DNA from: Deroplatys truncata
Lineage: Eukaryota > Arthropoda > Insecta > Mantodea > Mantidae
Length of the DNA stretch: 64,000 nucleotides
Assembly: GCA_030765065.1 (NCBI GenBank)
Contig: CM060990.1
Location: 673,102,118-673,166,117, forward strand
Reading direction: 5' to 3'
Each line of letters starts with the position of its first letter. Within the stretch, counting starts at the first letter, position 1. The notes under the pieces are model-generated. The model saw nothing but the letters and a program-made list of their open reading frames with translations. It did no database searches and was not told the DNA's origin. Both the position numbers and the translations under genes were made by a program. This document shows positions 24,051 to 35,399 of the stretch, piece by piece.

Positions 24051-24656
24051 TAGTTCATCCCCAACATTTAGAATGGAAAAAAATTGGCAGTAAAGAAGTT
24101 GGCCTGCCTGTATTTTGTTGCAAATTAAGGGTACAAAGGCAGCAGCAGAGACTTAACACGTTTAATGAGGTGTTTAGTTTCTGTATACCTGCTCTCTGGA
24201 AGGTCCGGAAACAGGACAATAGGGATTGGTGACAAGAGGAGGGCAAGGCAAGTAACAAACATTTCATTCCTCGGTTATTAGTGAACCAGCATTATGTGTG
24301 TGCAGTGCAGTCAGTGTTAATTTTACGTAAACCTGTGTATTGCTTTAATTGTGCATGTTTCATTTATGCTTTTAGAAATATGGACAATTCCATGGATTTA
24401 GTGGATTACTTATTAAAAACTCGGCAACAAAGGCAATTTTTTTTAGAGTTATTAGATTGGAGTTACTTGATGAATGGTGAACTAATTTGGATACCGTATA
24501 CACACAGTATGATTGCGACTGGTGCTAACATCGCCTGTCACCACAGCCAGCAGTGAACGTAGTATAAGCATGCTTAAAAGAATTAAAACTTATTTGAGGA
24601 ACTCTATGACAAACCAAGACTCTTATGTTTAGCAATTGATAAACAGTTATTAAGTG

Positions 24657-24935
24657 TCGTCCACCGTGGACTAGTGGTACCGTGCTAGCCTCTAGTTCCC
24701 AAGGTCGCGGGTTCAAACCCGGCGGAGGACGATGGATTATTTCGGGCGTAAAATCCTTGGCATGGCTTCCTTCGGAAGGGAAGTAAAGCCGGTGGTTCCG
24801 TGTCGTAGATTTACGGCACGTAAAAGATCCTCAAGAGGCCTCTGAGCAAAATTACCGATCTTTCACGCCCAATATAGAATGGGACGCTAAGTGCCATTGC
24901 AGTTAAAGAGCGTCCATAAATAAAACTCAATTTCT
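24657..24935 (+). mobile_element. SINE1, reference copy with target duplication
   Basis: A complete 279-bp SINE: tRNA-like head (A-box region 'gtggactagtggta', B box GGTTCAAACCC), body 'ggcgtaaaatccttggcatg', 'tttacggcacgtaaaagatc', and tail 'gagcgtccataaataaaact'. It is flanked by the 11-bp duplication GTTATTAAGTG at 24646-24656 and 24936-24946. The orthologous copy in SD-A copy 2 shows that it inserted before the duplication. Confidence 0.92.
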
Positions 24936-25160
24936 GTTATTAAGTGAAATGTGTGATGGACATCTTCATGGAGAAGAAAAATCGCCGACTGGAGCTTATA
25001 CACAAGAAAATGTGAGTACCTAACCTACATTGTTTTCATGATTTACATTTTGTAAAGTTACACCTAACGTTATATTTTATAATCTAGTTTAGTTTAAAGT
25101 GTATGTTCAGTCAATTTCAGCAATTAGTAGTGATGCTAATGACTACTAAAGAATAACAAC

Positions 25161-25164
<4 letters not shown>

Positions 25165-25202
<38 letters not shown>

Positions 25203-25215
25203 CAATAATAATAAT
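25165..25215 (+). repeat. (AAT)n microsatellite
   Basis: A run of AAT/AAC triplets, longer here than at the matching position in SD-A copy 2 (41050-41095), which shows length change since the duplication. Confidence 0.9.
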
Positions 25216-25376
25216 CGAATCGATGTGGAGAATTCACACTATTTTATGAAACACTAATGTATGGGAATTTGCGCATTATTTAAAAAATTCTAAATTCAAT
25301 TTTTGAAATCTAGTATACCCAGAACACAGTGTCATGCAACGCCATTGTTTGTATTACTTCCTTGCGGACTCTATTA

Positions 25377-25943
25377 CTACGTTTTCATGGGGAACTGAAA
25401 TCGATTTCAGCAGACTTTCCGTATTGAATACTGCATGGAAACGCGGTTCTGGATCGTATAGAGATCGTTTTGAATCTTGGATCCGATCCTCATAGCAAGT
25501 AGGATCGGATCGAAAGTTATTGCACGGAAACACCCACCGTATTCAAATCGTTTTACATACACCAAAGATACTAAGTTCTACTGAACTCGTAATACGCTGC
25601 ACGCTCGTCATTTGTTTTTATTAGCGGAAATCGTTAATCACGCGTGTAATAAAACACGCAACAAAGCCACTTTTATCGCTTCCATAATTCGCAATTTATT
25701 CTTCTCAAAAACGTTCACTAACCTCAAAAACCACTTAAAATATACAGAAAAACAAATTAACATGTGTTTAAATGGTTCGGCAACCTAAATCCAAGTGACC
25801 AACATAAAAGCTTGAATTATTTTATTCTCGAACTTTGTGTATCCAGATCGATCTCAATACGTATTAAATTTAACAAGGAAACACGGCTCGTATTCAGTAT
25901 GGAATTGGACTCAAATCGTTCTCAACTCCCCATGGAAACGTAG
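25377..25943. mobile_element. MITE with ~60-bp inverted ends, SD-A copy 1
   Basis: Ends CTACGTTTTCATGGGGAACT and, inverted, CTACGTTTCCATGGGGAGTT. The similarity runs about 60 bp inward to 'gtattgaatac/ccatactgaatac'. Flanking triplets TTA (left) and TGA (right) could be a degraded 3-bp duplication of Harbinger type, but this is not settled. There is no coding sequence. The orthologous copy lies at 41255-41821. Confidence 0.7.
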
Positions 25944-27826
25944 TGATTAGCGTTGCCAACACTTCCTCGCAAATAATGGCTAGATGGTATCTTTAAAAAG
26001 GATTTATTTAACAAACAAAGGTTAGATATAATTGGCGTCTAAAACTACCCATATTTTGTTTGCAGAAGTTAAACCTCATTAAGACATTCTAAATATCATA
26101 ACTGTATAAATAATTCCATAATATTTAAATATTGTAAAAGAATAATTTAATTAATATAAAATTGTAATGGATTAAGGAATATTGGTGCCAACACCGTGCC
26201 TTAAATATATCTGATATTGAAATATGAAATTTACTGAAATTCTTTAGTAAAATATGTTAAAACTGACCAAATATTTGTGTCAAAAATCATACATTTCGAG
26301 CGCATACTCCAGAAAGTCGACCTTATGAATAGTACACACTTTGATGACATGTCATGTCTCATGATAGGAACATAATACAGCTACACAGGTAGTGGGGATT
26401 CTTTTGCATAGCTAAATCGCCGATTAAATTATGCTATTTAGGCTACATTTTGGCTAAGGGGTTTGTTAAATAGGCTAGATTTCAGGCTATGAGCATTTTA
26501 CATGGCTAAATACTGCTGTAAAAATGCTAGATTTGGCCATAAAATAGCTAAATTTGCAACACTGGTAGTGATATTGCTGTTACCTTAAATTATCTTATAT
26601 AAACAGTCTTTACTATTTTGCTTACGTGCTGATTGCGTTTCTTCAGTGTGTAAATACCGTGTGGCGTTGAGAACTGTTTCAAACGCTGACCTCCTGTTCA
26701 CGAACAACTTCGGTCAAGTTTATGAAAAATAATGTAATAAAGCAACGAACTTTCTTCATTTTGACTCAGTTTTATCTGCACAGTAGTAGAGTGGCTTGTC
26801 GTTGGTTAAAAGCAAGAACAGTTTTAAGCGACAAATTATATTTTGCAGGGAGAAAATAGCTATTTTTCTTTTGTCTCGTCAGTTAATTTTACAGCACTTC
26901 ATTGTTATAGGTATGTAGCACAGTTTTTTCTTGAAACCTACAAAGGTTCTTAAGTTGCTTTATTATGAATTATTTAGCCTAGGTTGGTAATTGCATGTTC
27001 TGACAAATATTCACAAAAGATATGTGTGTTTTTAAAATATTTATTAGGTAGTTATATTTATCTTAAGAACATCTGTGGCTGTCTGATACGGAATTTAGAA
27101 TTATTAATAAACGTAACTAATTTGGTATACAGGACATAGTTCTACAATAGTTTAAGGTCAACAACATAGATAGTTTTGAGCTGTGAAAATACATCAAAGG
27201 AAGAATGGCAAACATTCCTAAACAAGATTTCTTTTTCCATATTTTTTTAAAAAAAAAATTAGCATGTAGATTTGGAGCATTTCAGATTCTGCTTAGTGAG
27301 GGCAAGATGGCCTAAAGCAGTTTCCAAAATTTTCGTGTGAATTTTAACGACATATACCTATAACCTTTAAGAAAATAATCTTTTTACTTCTCAAATGTAA
27401 AATATTTGTATTAAAGCTACAGTTGTCATTTTTCTTTTGGTGGAGTAACAATAACCAGTAGCCGAATCATTTCTCGCAACCTGGGGGGGGGGACAATTGC
27501 CCTCCTGCTTCCCCTAAATGAGGCCTTTGATGACGAATTTATAGAACAATAAAAAAAATCAAAAAATCATTGCAACTGTTCATTGACACGTAACGTTTAT
27601 GCAACATTGGATGACAGAAATAGGGATGCCAAGAATTTAATATTATTGTTATAATTTTATGTATAGTTACTCACAATAGGTAATATTAAAACGAGTCGTT
27701 TTAAATGCCTGTAGGTATAAAAATTCTAAAAAGGTAACCAATTTCCTTAACAGGAAATATGCACAATAAACATAATAACCACAATTTTTACCTGATGCGT
27801 TGCTTTGGGACAATACTTGGGGTAAA

Positions 27827-28008
27827 AATCTGATGTGTTACACTCACATGACTTTCATTACTCCTGTACAAACTATTTTTACATACGCTTATTCTCCACA
27901 TGCTTCATGTTAATCCAGATATCGATATGTTAATCCTATTGCTAATTTTCTTAAGGGGAATATGGTAGGCTTTAAGTGATAGTCGAAGCTTTTAAGAGCT
28001 GATTGTCC
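27827..28008 (+). repeat. R1 dispersed repeat, truncated 5' end
   Basis: The first ~180 bp of R1, ending 'ttttaagagctgattg' exactly where SD-A copy 1 loses sequence and jumps into the 3' arm of a mariner-like element. Confidence 0.85.
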
Positions 28009-28222
28009 AGTTTCAGCATCTCCTTTTATAAAGTTGGCAAATAAAGCCTTTAAAAGTAGATTAAAAAATGTATGGTTTCATCCGCGCCTTTCTATGATAG
28101 CGGCAGACGCCAACGAGCGCCGAGGATACGGACAGGGAAAACAACGCGCAGGCAGTTCGTAGTTTTTTGGCTCTCCCTGTAGAATGGGACGCTATGGACA
28201 CAGCAGTTAAAGAGCGTCCATA
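28009..28222 (+). mobile_element. Mariner-like fragment M3 fused to a SINE1 tail
   Basis: 28009-28179 is the right arm of the mariner-like family, ending 'tttttggctctccctg' then TA. 28180-28222 is the 3' tail of the SINE1 into which it had inserted ('agaatgggacgctatgg', 'agagcgtccataaat'). It shares private variants with M6 (46208-46811), confirming common descent within SD-A. The SINE tail here is uninterrupted, giving the empty site of the DD82E element. Confidence 0.85.
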
Positions 28223-28570
28223 AATAAAAACTCTATTTAATTTTGAGGCTTGAGTATCTCAATTGGTAGGCAAATGCTAATAGCATTTCCGTATTATGCC
28301 AGAGGAGGGTATCAAGAAAACACTACTGAGTTTATCAAGGCGCCAGTAAACCGTATTATAACTAATCTCTCATGTGGCATTGCTAGACTTCCCTTCGTTA
28401 AACCGGGATTACGATGAACTTTACGTAACATGACGGGACGTAACGCGAACTTAAGAAATACTGCTAAAGCAAAGCTTTAATTAGGATGCACTGAACGTAA
28501 CGGACATGAATCTTGATTGGTTGTTCTTTTATTACTTCATGCTACTGCTTCAAGCCGATTGGTTCTAATT

Positions 28571-29083
28571 ACCATGAGACATTAAACTTGAAACGGGAAG
28601 GAAAAGTTTGACACTCAAATTTATAAGTACATCGCGTTAAATTAAGTCACGTTAAAACAACCCTAAATACCTCCATTTACTACAATGTATAAGACCTTCA
28701 CGTTACGTCGGGTTGAGTTTAACTCACTAGATTAAGTTCAAAGTAATTGAGGTATTACTTACGTTTTTCCTGCGAGGAGAGAAGGATTAAACTCCCAGAA
28801 GTTTTATGATGTTAAAGGATTTCCTCAGGTAATTATTTTTGTACAATTAATATCACACAATATTTAATTAATTTGGTTAAGATCCAACGTGAGATACATT
28901 TTAATGACAGCATATGTTGCTTTCTATTTAAATTCGATTTGATTCTGAAGTTTTAAGGTCAACAGTTAATATTCCAGCAAGTTAAATTCTTATTGAAATG
29001 ATTAACAATGCCGTGAAACTGTATATCACGTGGATAAGAACGTCTCCAAAAAGGGAGGGGTGGCAATAGACAGAATCATGTAC
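28571..29083. other. Unassigned DNA left of M4
   Basis: Beyond the end of SD-A homology at about 28570, no family was recognised. Part of it may be the 5' terminal region of the hAT whose gene begins at 31395, but no terminus was found. Confidence 0.35.
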
Positions 29084-29085
29084 TA

Positions 29086-30136
29086 CAGAGTGAGCCAAAA
29101 GACTCCGAACCTCCTGCGCGATGTTTTTCCTGTCCGTGTCCTCGGCGCTCGTTGCCGTCTGCAGCTATCATAGAAAGGCGCGGATGAAGGCATACAGCAT
29201 TTTTAAAACTACTTTTAAAGACTTTACTTGCCAACTTTACGAAAGGGGATGCTGAAACTGGCCACCGTCGTTGTCCTTACATTTTTGGCACCTCTTTAGG
29301 AAACTATCCATCACTCGCCGTAGTTCACGTTGAGAAATTTCCTGGCGGATATTTTGTTTTAATTCTTCCACGGTGTGTGGGTTTGTCTAGTACAATTTAC
29401 GTTTTAAGTTACCCCAGAGAGGTATTTTATGAACAATATTACCGGCTGCGTTATGTTTTTCCACTGGGCGTGTAGAATATGATAAAAACATGATAACGCA
29501 CTGCTGCTATAAACAAAGTCACTGTGGTATGGTTTTGCTTTGCAGTGTGAAGTCAGTTTTGAGTTGACGGTAATGTGATGTAGTTCAGTTATTACGAGTT
29601 ATTTATTATTTTGTCCTGTACTTAGTCACAAAGTATATTATGGCTCAGTATATGTTTTCCTCTGCACAGTATGTATTTATTTATGATTCGTATGTGTTAA
29701 CTCGGTCAGCTCGCCAAGTGAAAGTACGCTTTGCAGAAAGATTTCCAGGTGTAAAAGTTCCTGGCCGGTAAACCAATCCATGAACTATACAGTAAATTTC
29801 AGGCCACAGGAAGTGTTCAGGCTAAGAAATCTTAAAGACGGCGTTCATTTCTTATCGAAGAAACATTAGACGACATCGGTCATCGTTTGGAAAATTTCCC
29901 CCAAAAATTCCATGATGGTTAGGTCGGGGGATCGAGGGGGCCACAAATCTCTACTAATATTCTGTCCTCAAACACACTTTCATAAAGTTGTTAAGTAAAG
30001 CCTTTAAAAGTAATTTTAAAAATGTTTTATGGTATCATCTGCGTCTTTCTGTGATAGCAGCAGACGGCAACGAGCGCTGAGGACGCGGACAGGAAAAACG
30101 CCGCGCAGCCGGTTCGTAGTCTTTTGGCTCTCTCTG
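29086..30136 (+). mobile_element. Mariner-like element M4, internal-deletion copy
   Basis: TA (29084-29085) then 'cagagtgagccaaaagactc'; right end '...ttttggctctctctg' then TA (30137-30138). It contains an inverted 3' coding arm, a 5' untranslated stretch, the HTH region (29641-29920), a second inverted piece of 3' coding sequence, and the right arm. The catalytic core is missing. The right flank matches, inverted, the left flank of M10. Confidence 0.9.
29641..29920 (+). pseudogene. Mariner-like transposase HTH fragment in M4
   Basis: Begins MAQYMFSSAQYVFIYDSYV and follows the N-terminal helix-turn-helix (DUF4817-like) of this family. A stop appears after 'GVKVPGR' because of a one-base change or insertion. 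The fragment ends at 'DDIGHRLEN'. No catalytic domain follows. Confidence 0.8.
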
Positions 30137-30138
30137 TA

Positions 30139-31394
30139 GTTATTACATTTCTAAAACCGATTTAGGGACCAATTTGTCCGTTGCGTGGCTTGATGTATCC
30201 GATGTTCACACCGGGAAAAATATACCACTTGGATTGCGTCATAGTTATGAGTTTGTTGACTTGCTGTGTTTATTCACTTTGTTTCGCGTAATAATAAACG
30301 ATATGCTAGCTACGTGTTCATGATTGCTGTTTAAAACCCGAACATTTGAGAGGTCCCTCAATCCTACTTTCTTTACAGTAGCTGCCTGTAACAATGATAT
30401 CATTATTCGCGATAATCTAAGTAGGCGGCATGCTATTTTGTAAATTTTGTTTATAAGTACTCGCTACTCTGTATTCACTCTTAAGTTGATCCGCGTCAAA
30501 ACAAACTCCAGGTGACCAGTGCACCGCTATAATGTATCCTTCCGCCATTCGCACTAGAAATACTGTCAGGTTTTCAGCCATGTGGCCAGTACAAGCGGCA
30601 CGTAGTGCAAAAAAGAACAGAGTCCTTATTTCGACAACTGAAACGGCGACTAGCATATTCTGTTTAGGGTTAAAGATAATAAGATTGATAGTGTTTTTTT
30701 TCTCCCGGGTGTAACCAATTTTCTCGTTTCAGATTTTTCTGCACAAGCACTGTTTCTACTTGTACTCGAAACACCCACAACTCAGAAGTTAATTTCACCA
30801 TTTATTTCCCGGAGAGTGTTGGACATTTCTATATAACTTATAATAAACATTCAATACTATTGTATTTTCACTACTAGTCAATGGCTTGCGCGGCTAATAC
30901 CTTACGTAATTCGACGAAAACCCAAGAGCAAATTCATCGTCCTGCATGATACTACACACAACTGCTGGTTTCTGGCTGTAAACAATATTCTGCGCCTACC
31001 CGGATGTCAGATGACTCATACGAATTGCATCATGGGAGTTGTAGCTATGTTTTACGGTATAAATCAGCATTAAATATAACCTTAGGTATTTGTATAGAAT
31101 ATTATACTATTTAAGGATAAACTCATTCTAAAATTCAGAGTATTAGCATGGACTACTTTACTGCTCGCATTGCTATCGTGTTGCACCACGATGCACTGAC
31201 CACGTGGGTTTTGTTTCCCGCGGATCAACCTAAGAGTGAATATAGTTTAGTCGCTGATGTTTATATTGTCAGTTAAAATCAACTCTGCTTATGTGACATA
31301 TTACTGCCGTCTCTCACCTCACGACGTGTTTCATTATTAGGTGCATGTGCTTCTCTCGTAGTGACAAACTTGTATAGTTTTTCGATTAACACTA
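30139..31394 (+). mobile_element. 5' region of a BED-finger hAT element
   Basis: Non-coding sequence upstream of the hAT gene starting at 31395. An inverted copy of the same sequence lies at 61890-62489, which supports its belonging to the element or its ancient flank. It is interrupted at 30474-31240 by another DNA element. Confidence 0.6.
30474..31240. mobile_element. DNA element with ~50-bp inverted ends and TA flanks
   Basis: Ends TTCACTCTTAAGTTGATCCG (left) and, inverted, TTCACTCTTAGGTTGATCCG (right), continuing inward to 'gaccagtgc/gtcagtgc'. TA flanks both ends (30472-30473, 31241-31242). The inverted paralogous region at 62140-62190 lacks it, giving a near-empty site. Internal ORFs (30417-30656 minus, 30532-30711 plus) show no known motif, so the superfamily is unproven; TA flanks suggest Tc1/mariner. 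Confidence 0.78.
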
Positions 31395-31717
31395 AAAGTG
31401 GGCAAAATAAAACCACAATATACTCAAAAGTTTCGAGAAGATTGGTTGAAAAATAAATTATTTGTAAAATGGTTATCTCGGGCTGTAGGTGATAATACCA
31501 AAGCGTTCTGCTAAGTGTGTCATTGTAGCATAAGAGCTCGGTTAGCAGACTTAGAAAATCATGCGGAAACGAAAAAGCACAAATGTGCAGCTTCTGCATT
31601 TTCCTTCGAAAGACAGACACACATTAGTGTGTCGTTAGAACGTAGAGTGCCGAAGCATCACTTGCTGTTTTCGTGACCGCACATTGTGCCATAATGTCAT
31701 GCGATCATTTAAGCGAT

Positions 31718-31903
31718 GCCGGCCCTCGTAGCCGTGGTCGCTGGAGTGTATAGCTACGGCGCTCCGCCAAGCTGAGGGTCGGGAGTTCGAGTCCCGCCTT
31801 GGGCATTGTGTTTGTGTGTATCTATGTGTTGTGTAATTGCGGTGATAAGCGGTAACGAAAACAGTAAAAAAACACAGTATAAACTGGGTAAAACAAGGGA
31901 AAT
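31718..31903 (+). mobile_element. SINE2 inserted in the hAT gene
   Basis: Starts 'gccggccctcgtagccgtgg', B box region 'agttcgagtccc', body ending 'taaactgggtaaaacaaggg'. The hAT reading frame resumes directly after it. A target duplication is at most a few bases ('gatg'/'aatg') and not convincing. Confidence 0.85.
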
Positions 31904-32481
31904 GTGTAGAAACAGATTCAGAGATAGTGTAGCTGCGAGTCAGATTAAGTTACATCGCACGAAATGCAGTGATGTTATTAAGAATGTTCTGGGGGCGTAT
32001 TTTGCAAATGATTTGAGAAGTGATTTTGGTGATTCCATGTATAGTATCTTAGTGGACGAATCAACTGACATTAGCGTCACTAAGCTTCTATCAATAGCTA
32101 TTATGTATCACAGTAAAACATCTGACAGGATGTTTCAACGTAACTCTAACTTGAAAGAATTGCGTCTGGAATTAAAGAGGCCTTGAAAGAAATTAATTTA
32201 GATTTGCAAAAATTGCGAGGCATTGGGACAGACAATGCTAGTGTGATGTTGGGGATTAATAATGTGGTATATCAAATACTTAAAAGGGATGTCCCACACT
32301 TGATACTTATAAGGTGTGTGTTGCATTCTATCCAATTGGCAGCCTCTGCAACAACTGCAGAATCTCTTCCAAGGAATTTAGATTCTCTAGTTAGAGAAAC
32401 TTAGATGGGTCTTCTCGGTCTTCTACGCGGCAACTCCTTTACTGCCAAATTTTTGCCATTCTCAATGATGGGGATGAACTA

Positions 32482-34125
32482 CAGGAAGAGCCAAAAGACT
32501 ACGAACCGGTACGCGGTGATTTTCCTGTCCGCGTTGTCGGCGCTCGTTGCCGTTTGCCGGTATCATAGAAAGGCGCGGATGGAACCATACAACATTTTTA
32601 AAACTACTTTTAAAGGCTTTACTTATCAAATTTATGAAAGTTTGCTTGAGGACATAATTATTTGTAGAGATTTGTAGTACCCTCGGTCCCTCGACCTAAC
32701 CCCCTGCGATTTCTATCTTTGGGATAACTTAAAACAAAGTATACAAGTCAAATCCACAGACCCTGGAAGAATTAAAACGAAATATCGCCAGGAAATTGCC
32801 AGCATTTCTCAAGGTGAACTATAACTGGCGCAAAACTTCTGAATTCGTGACCTTGATTGCCACCCCAGCTGCCGAGCCTAGCAATGGTTTATGTTTTGTT
32901 AAAGAACGAAAGCGATATAATACCTTTGCTTACTCACAGTGGTAACACATATAGTCTGCGTACAAAGTGTCCGCACCTGGTTGTAATTTCAAAGAAAGGA
33001 GTACCTGAATAGTGCTTATTTTATATTTGTTATACTTATAACCATGGCTCCTACGTTTTCAAAGTTAAGTGTAACGTATTACACAGTCAAAGCAGGAAAA
33101 AATTGCAAATGTCCTCGACTTCATGAAGCAAGAAGCAGAGATGAAGGAAGAAAATACATGTTCACTCGAATTCCGCAAAAGCCTTAAGAGAGTGAAATAA
33201 AGAGTTGCGAAAGCAACTGGTGTTTCACTGAGTTCCGTTTCCAGATTTCTCAAAGATAACAAAAAACATATGGATGAAAGAGTATACCTAATTGCACACA
33301 CCTAGGAAGAAACATAAGGTCCCTAAACGTATTACAGAAATAGAGGATACGCTCATTCGGCGCGCGATTCACAACTTCTATGTGGAAGAAAAAACTGTGC
33401 CAACAATAATTAGATTGCTCATTAAGCTGAAAGACAGCATAAATTTTCAAGCTGGTGCTACAAATCTCAGAAAAAAGTATAAAAGGTTCAGGGTTCAAGT
33501 GGAAGAAAACGAAATCAAATAGAAAGAATTATCATCCAAGATAATGGTGCAGAGAGTAACGACAGCAGTGATGACGGCAATGATATGAATTATTCCGCAG
33601 AAGAGGAAGGGCTGTTAGGTGTGGAAGAATTGGAAGCAGATGATTGACAGGTTTTTATATTCAGCGCTTTTTACAGCGGTGGATTTAAATACTGTATATA
33701 ACTATTAAGTTTATCAGTGCAGTGCAATGCAGTGCAGTGCAGTGCATAACCTGTGTGCGGATATTTGACAATGACTGTCCCACGCACTCCTGCAGCATGC
33801 AGACGACGGTCACCTGATGATCTGGTAAGCAACTCCCTTCATAGCTGTCATTAAGATTTTCACATGCCTAGAACTGTTGCGCCAATTATACTACGAGTGA
33901 TGAATGGTTCCCTAAAGAGGTGCCAAAAATGTATGGACAACGACAGTGGTCAGTTTTAGCATCTCCTTTCATAAAGTTGGTAAGTAAAGCCTTTAAAAGT
34001 AGTTTTAAAATATTGTATAGTTTCATCCGCGCCTTTGATATGATAGCGGCAGAATGGCAACGAGCGCCGAGGACGCGGATAGGAAATCACCGCGCAGCCG
34101 TTTCGTAGCTTTTTGGCTCTCTCTG
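32482..34125 (+). mobile_element. Mariner-like element M5 inserted in the hAT gene
   Basis: Begins 'caggaagagccaaaagacta' after TA (32480-32481) and ends 'ttttggctctctctg' before TA (34126-34127). Removing it and one TA restores the hAT frame exactly across the junction (…DGDEL then LKVPQACD…). It carries the transposase 3' end in plus orientation (32640-32820, resuming after 33888). It is itself interrupted by a DD82E-derived element at 32822-33888. Confidence 0.92.
32822..33888 (+). mobile_element. Internal-deletion derivative of the DD82E element, nested in M5
   Basis: Inverted ends 'taactggcgcaaaacttct' and 'taattggcgcaacagttct' with TA on both sides (32820-32821, 33889-33890); M10 at 62815-62830 provides the empty site. 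Its 5' part matches 46842-47545 (N-terminal transposase with frameshifts, 33044-33521) and its 3' part matches 48466-48824. The catalytic middle is lost at a join after 'gaaatcaaatag'. A local (GCAGT)n expansion lies at about 33715-33747. Confidence 0.9.
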
Positions 34126-34498
34126 TACTAAAAGTCCCCCAGGCTTGTGACACGAGGTGGTTATCTATTAGGCTGTAGTATGTAGAATAATTGATCAATG
34201 GTTAGAATTAAGGGCTCATTTTGAAATTGTTAGGCTCAGTGAAAAATGTTACTTAACTGAAATGCTATACTCTATGTTCAGTGATGAGCTCAATTTAGTA
34301 TATTTGTTGTTTTTTTTTTAAACATATTCTATCTGATCTTCAAGGAGTCAACAAAAGTTACGAGGCAAATGATGTAGACGCGTGCAAACTATTAGATGAT
34401 CTGATTGTTCTTATTCAATCTATTGTTAAAGTAATTGTCACTCCCACCTATCCAGTGCTGAAAAAAAAATTTTGATGTTGATTTCGAGAAACATCTAC

Positions 34499-34880
34499 TG
34501 TCCATTCCAAACCAGAGTTCCCTCTGATGTAAACAGAAGCTTCTGCTTGTCACGAACCCAAGAACACACTCTTACGCCAACGTAAATAGTACCTTAATAC
34601 ATGTATTATGAAATATTAGGGCAGGAAAGGTATAGAACTGCACGTTTTATTGCGGTTATCATAAGAACTCGTTGCTAAAGGTAATGGATATCTACTAGCT
34701 GTTAAGTGATTACAAACTATGATTTTCGCCTGCTATTGCGCTAACGCCGAGAGCATCGTTCTTGTTATACCAACCCTATGCCACTCTCCTGCAAATACAA
34801 GAAATGCAGCAATGAATTCCCAGAGGTGGTATCTGAGTACCGAATAAACACTTTGCGTAACACAGGATATATGATAAGCA
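34499..34880 (+). mobile_element. Truncated terminal part of a Harbinger-type element
   Basis: Starts 'tgtccattccaaaccagag', the same terminus as 53856 and 63424, and follows the same sequence for ~380 bp before homology stops. The right end was not found. It inserted into, or next to, the hAT coding sequence at the same position as in the rearranged copy at 63424, so the insertion is older than that rearrangement. Confidence 0.7.
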
Positions 34881-35399
34881 GGTTTAGGAAGTTCATGCAT
34901 TTGCATATTTTTTTCAAAGCATGTTATTGATATGCTGATAAATAATTTTCATGAATTATGAGCTTTCTAGTGCTCTGGGTGATTTTTATTGGGCATATAA
35001 TTGCATATTTATGCTGTTTTAAGTAACTGCACCATATTTAGTAAATAACATGATTATTTGGCATAGAGTAGCACTTAAACGGGAAATATTTTTTAAAATG
35101 AGTTATTTTGGTTAAATGGTCACCTTGTTTTTCTGTGAACTGATGCTAACAAAAGGATCCTGTTTCACCCTCTGTCAATGTCACTGAGGCAAGTGATTCA
35201 TGACATTGATCACGTGAAGAATGAGTGATGCAATGCTGGTAAGAATGATGTGATGTCTTGGAAGATGGGGAAATCCCCGCTGCACTGGGGAACAGATTAA
35301 GCAATAAGGTAGCGTGTTGATCGAGCAGCCGCTGCACCTGCAGTCAGTTTGTTTGTGACAATTGACGAGGTGATACGAATACATACAGTATTGAAACTG
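34881..35399. other. Unassigned DNA upstream of the second hAT
   Basis: AT-rich, no recognised repeat. It may hold the 5' end of the hAT whose coding sequence follows, but I could not identify a terminus. Confidence 0.35.

Larger units (their letters stand above)
24103..28570 (+). repeat. Segmental duplication SD-A, copy 1
   Basis: 24103-28008 matches 40024-43848 nearly base for base, including an embedded SINE1, a MITE and a truncated R1. 28009-28570 then matches 46627-46841 plus 48825-49190. Copy 1 is therefore the same long block with ~2.78 kb deleted at 28008 and without the DD82E insertion. A short plus-strand ORF beginning with 'MDNSMDLVDYLLK' (24380-24553) is present in both copies, but I do not recognise it. 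Confidence 0.9.
31395..34496 (+). pseudogene. hAT transposase gene (BED-finger type), split by nested insertions
   Basis: Coding pieces lie at 31395-31717, 31905-32479 and 34128-34496. The N-terminal piece has a BED-like zinc finger ('KAFC*VCHC...LENHAETKKH', with a TAA between the first two Cys). The middle piece has the first catalytic region 'SILVDESTDISVTK', then 'IGTDNASVMLG' and 'LIRCVLHSIQLAA' with the hAT C-x2-H motif. The last piece has 'QACDTRWLSI', 'DQWLELRAHFEIVRLSEKCY' and 'LLDDLI'. A SINE2 and a mariner-like element interrupt it, and a frameshift occurs near 32165. The C-terminal dimerisation domain is cut off by a Harbinger-type end at 34499. In the family the enzyme performs cut-and-paste transposition in the nucleus; this copy cannot. 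Confidence 0.88.

Noticed and set aside
24055..24267. Overlapping ORFs at the start of SD-A
   Set aside because: No motif, and short frames are open on both strands, as chance would give. The better candidate at 24380 is also unrecognised and is not called as a gene.
25377..25946. Harbinger assignment of the MITE by TTA/TGA flanks
   Set aside because: The triplets do not match, and the second copy is orthologous, so it gives no independent test.
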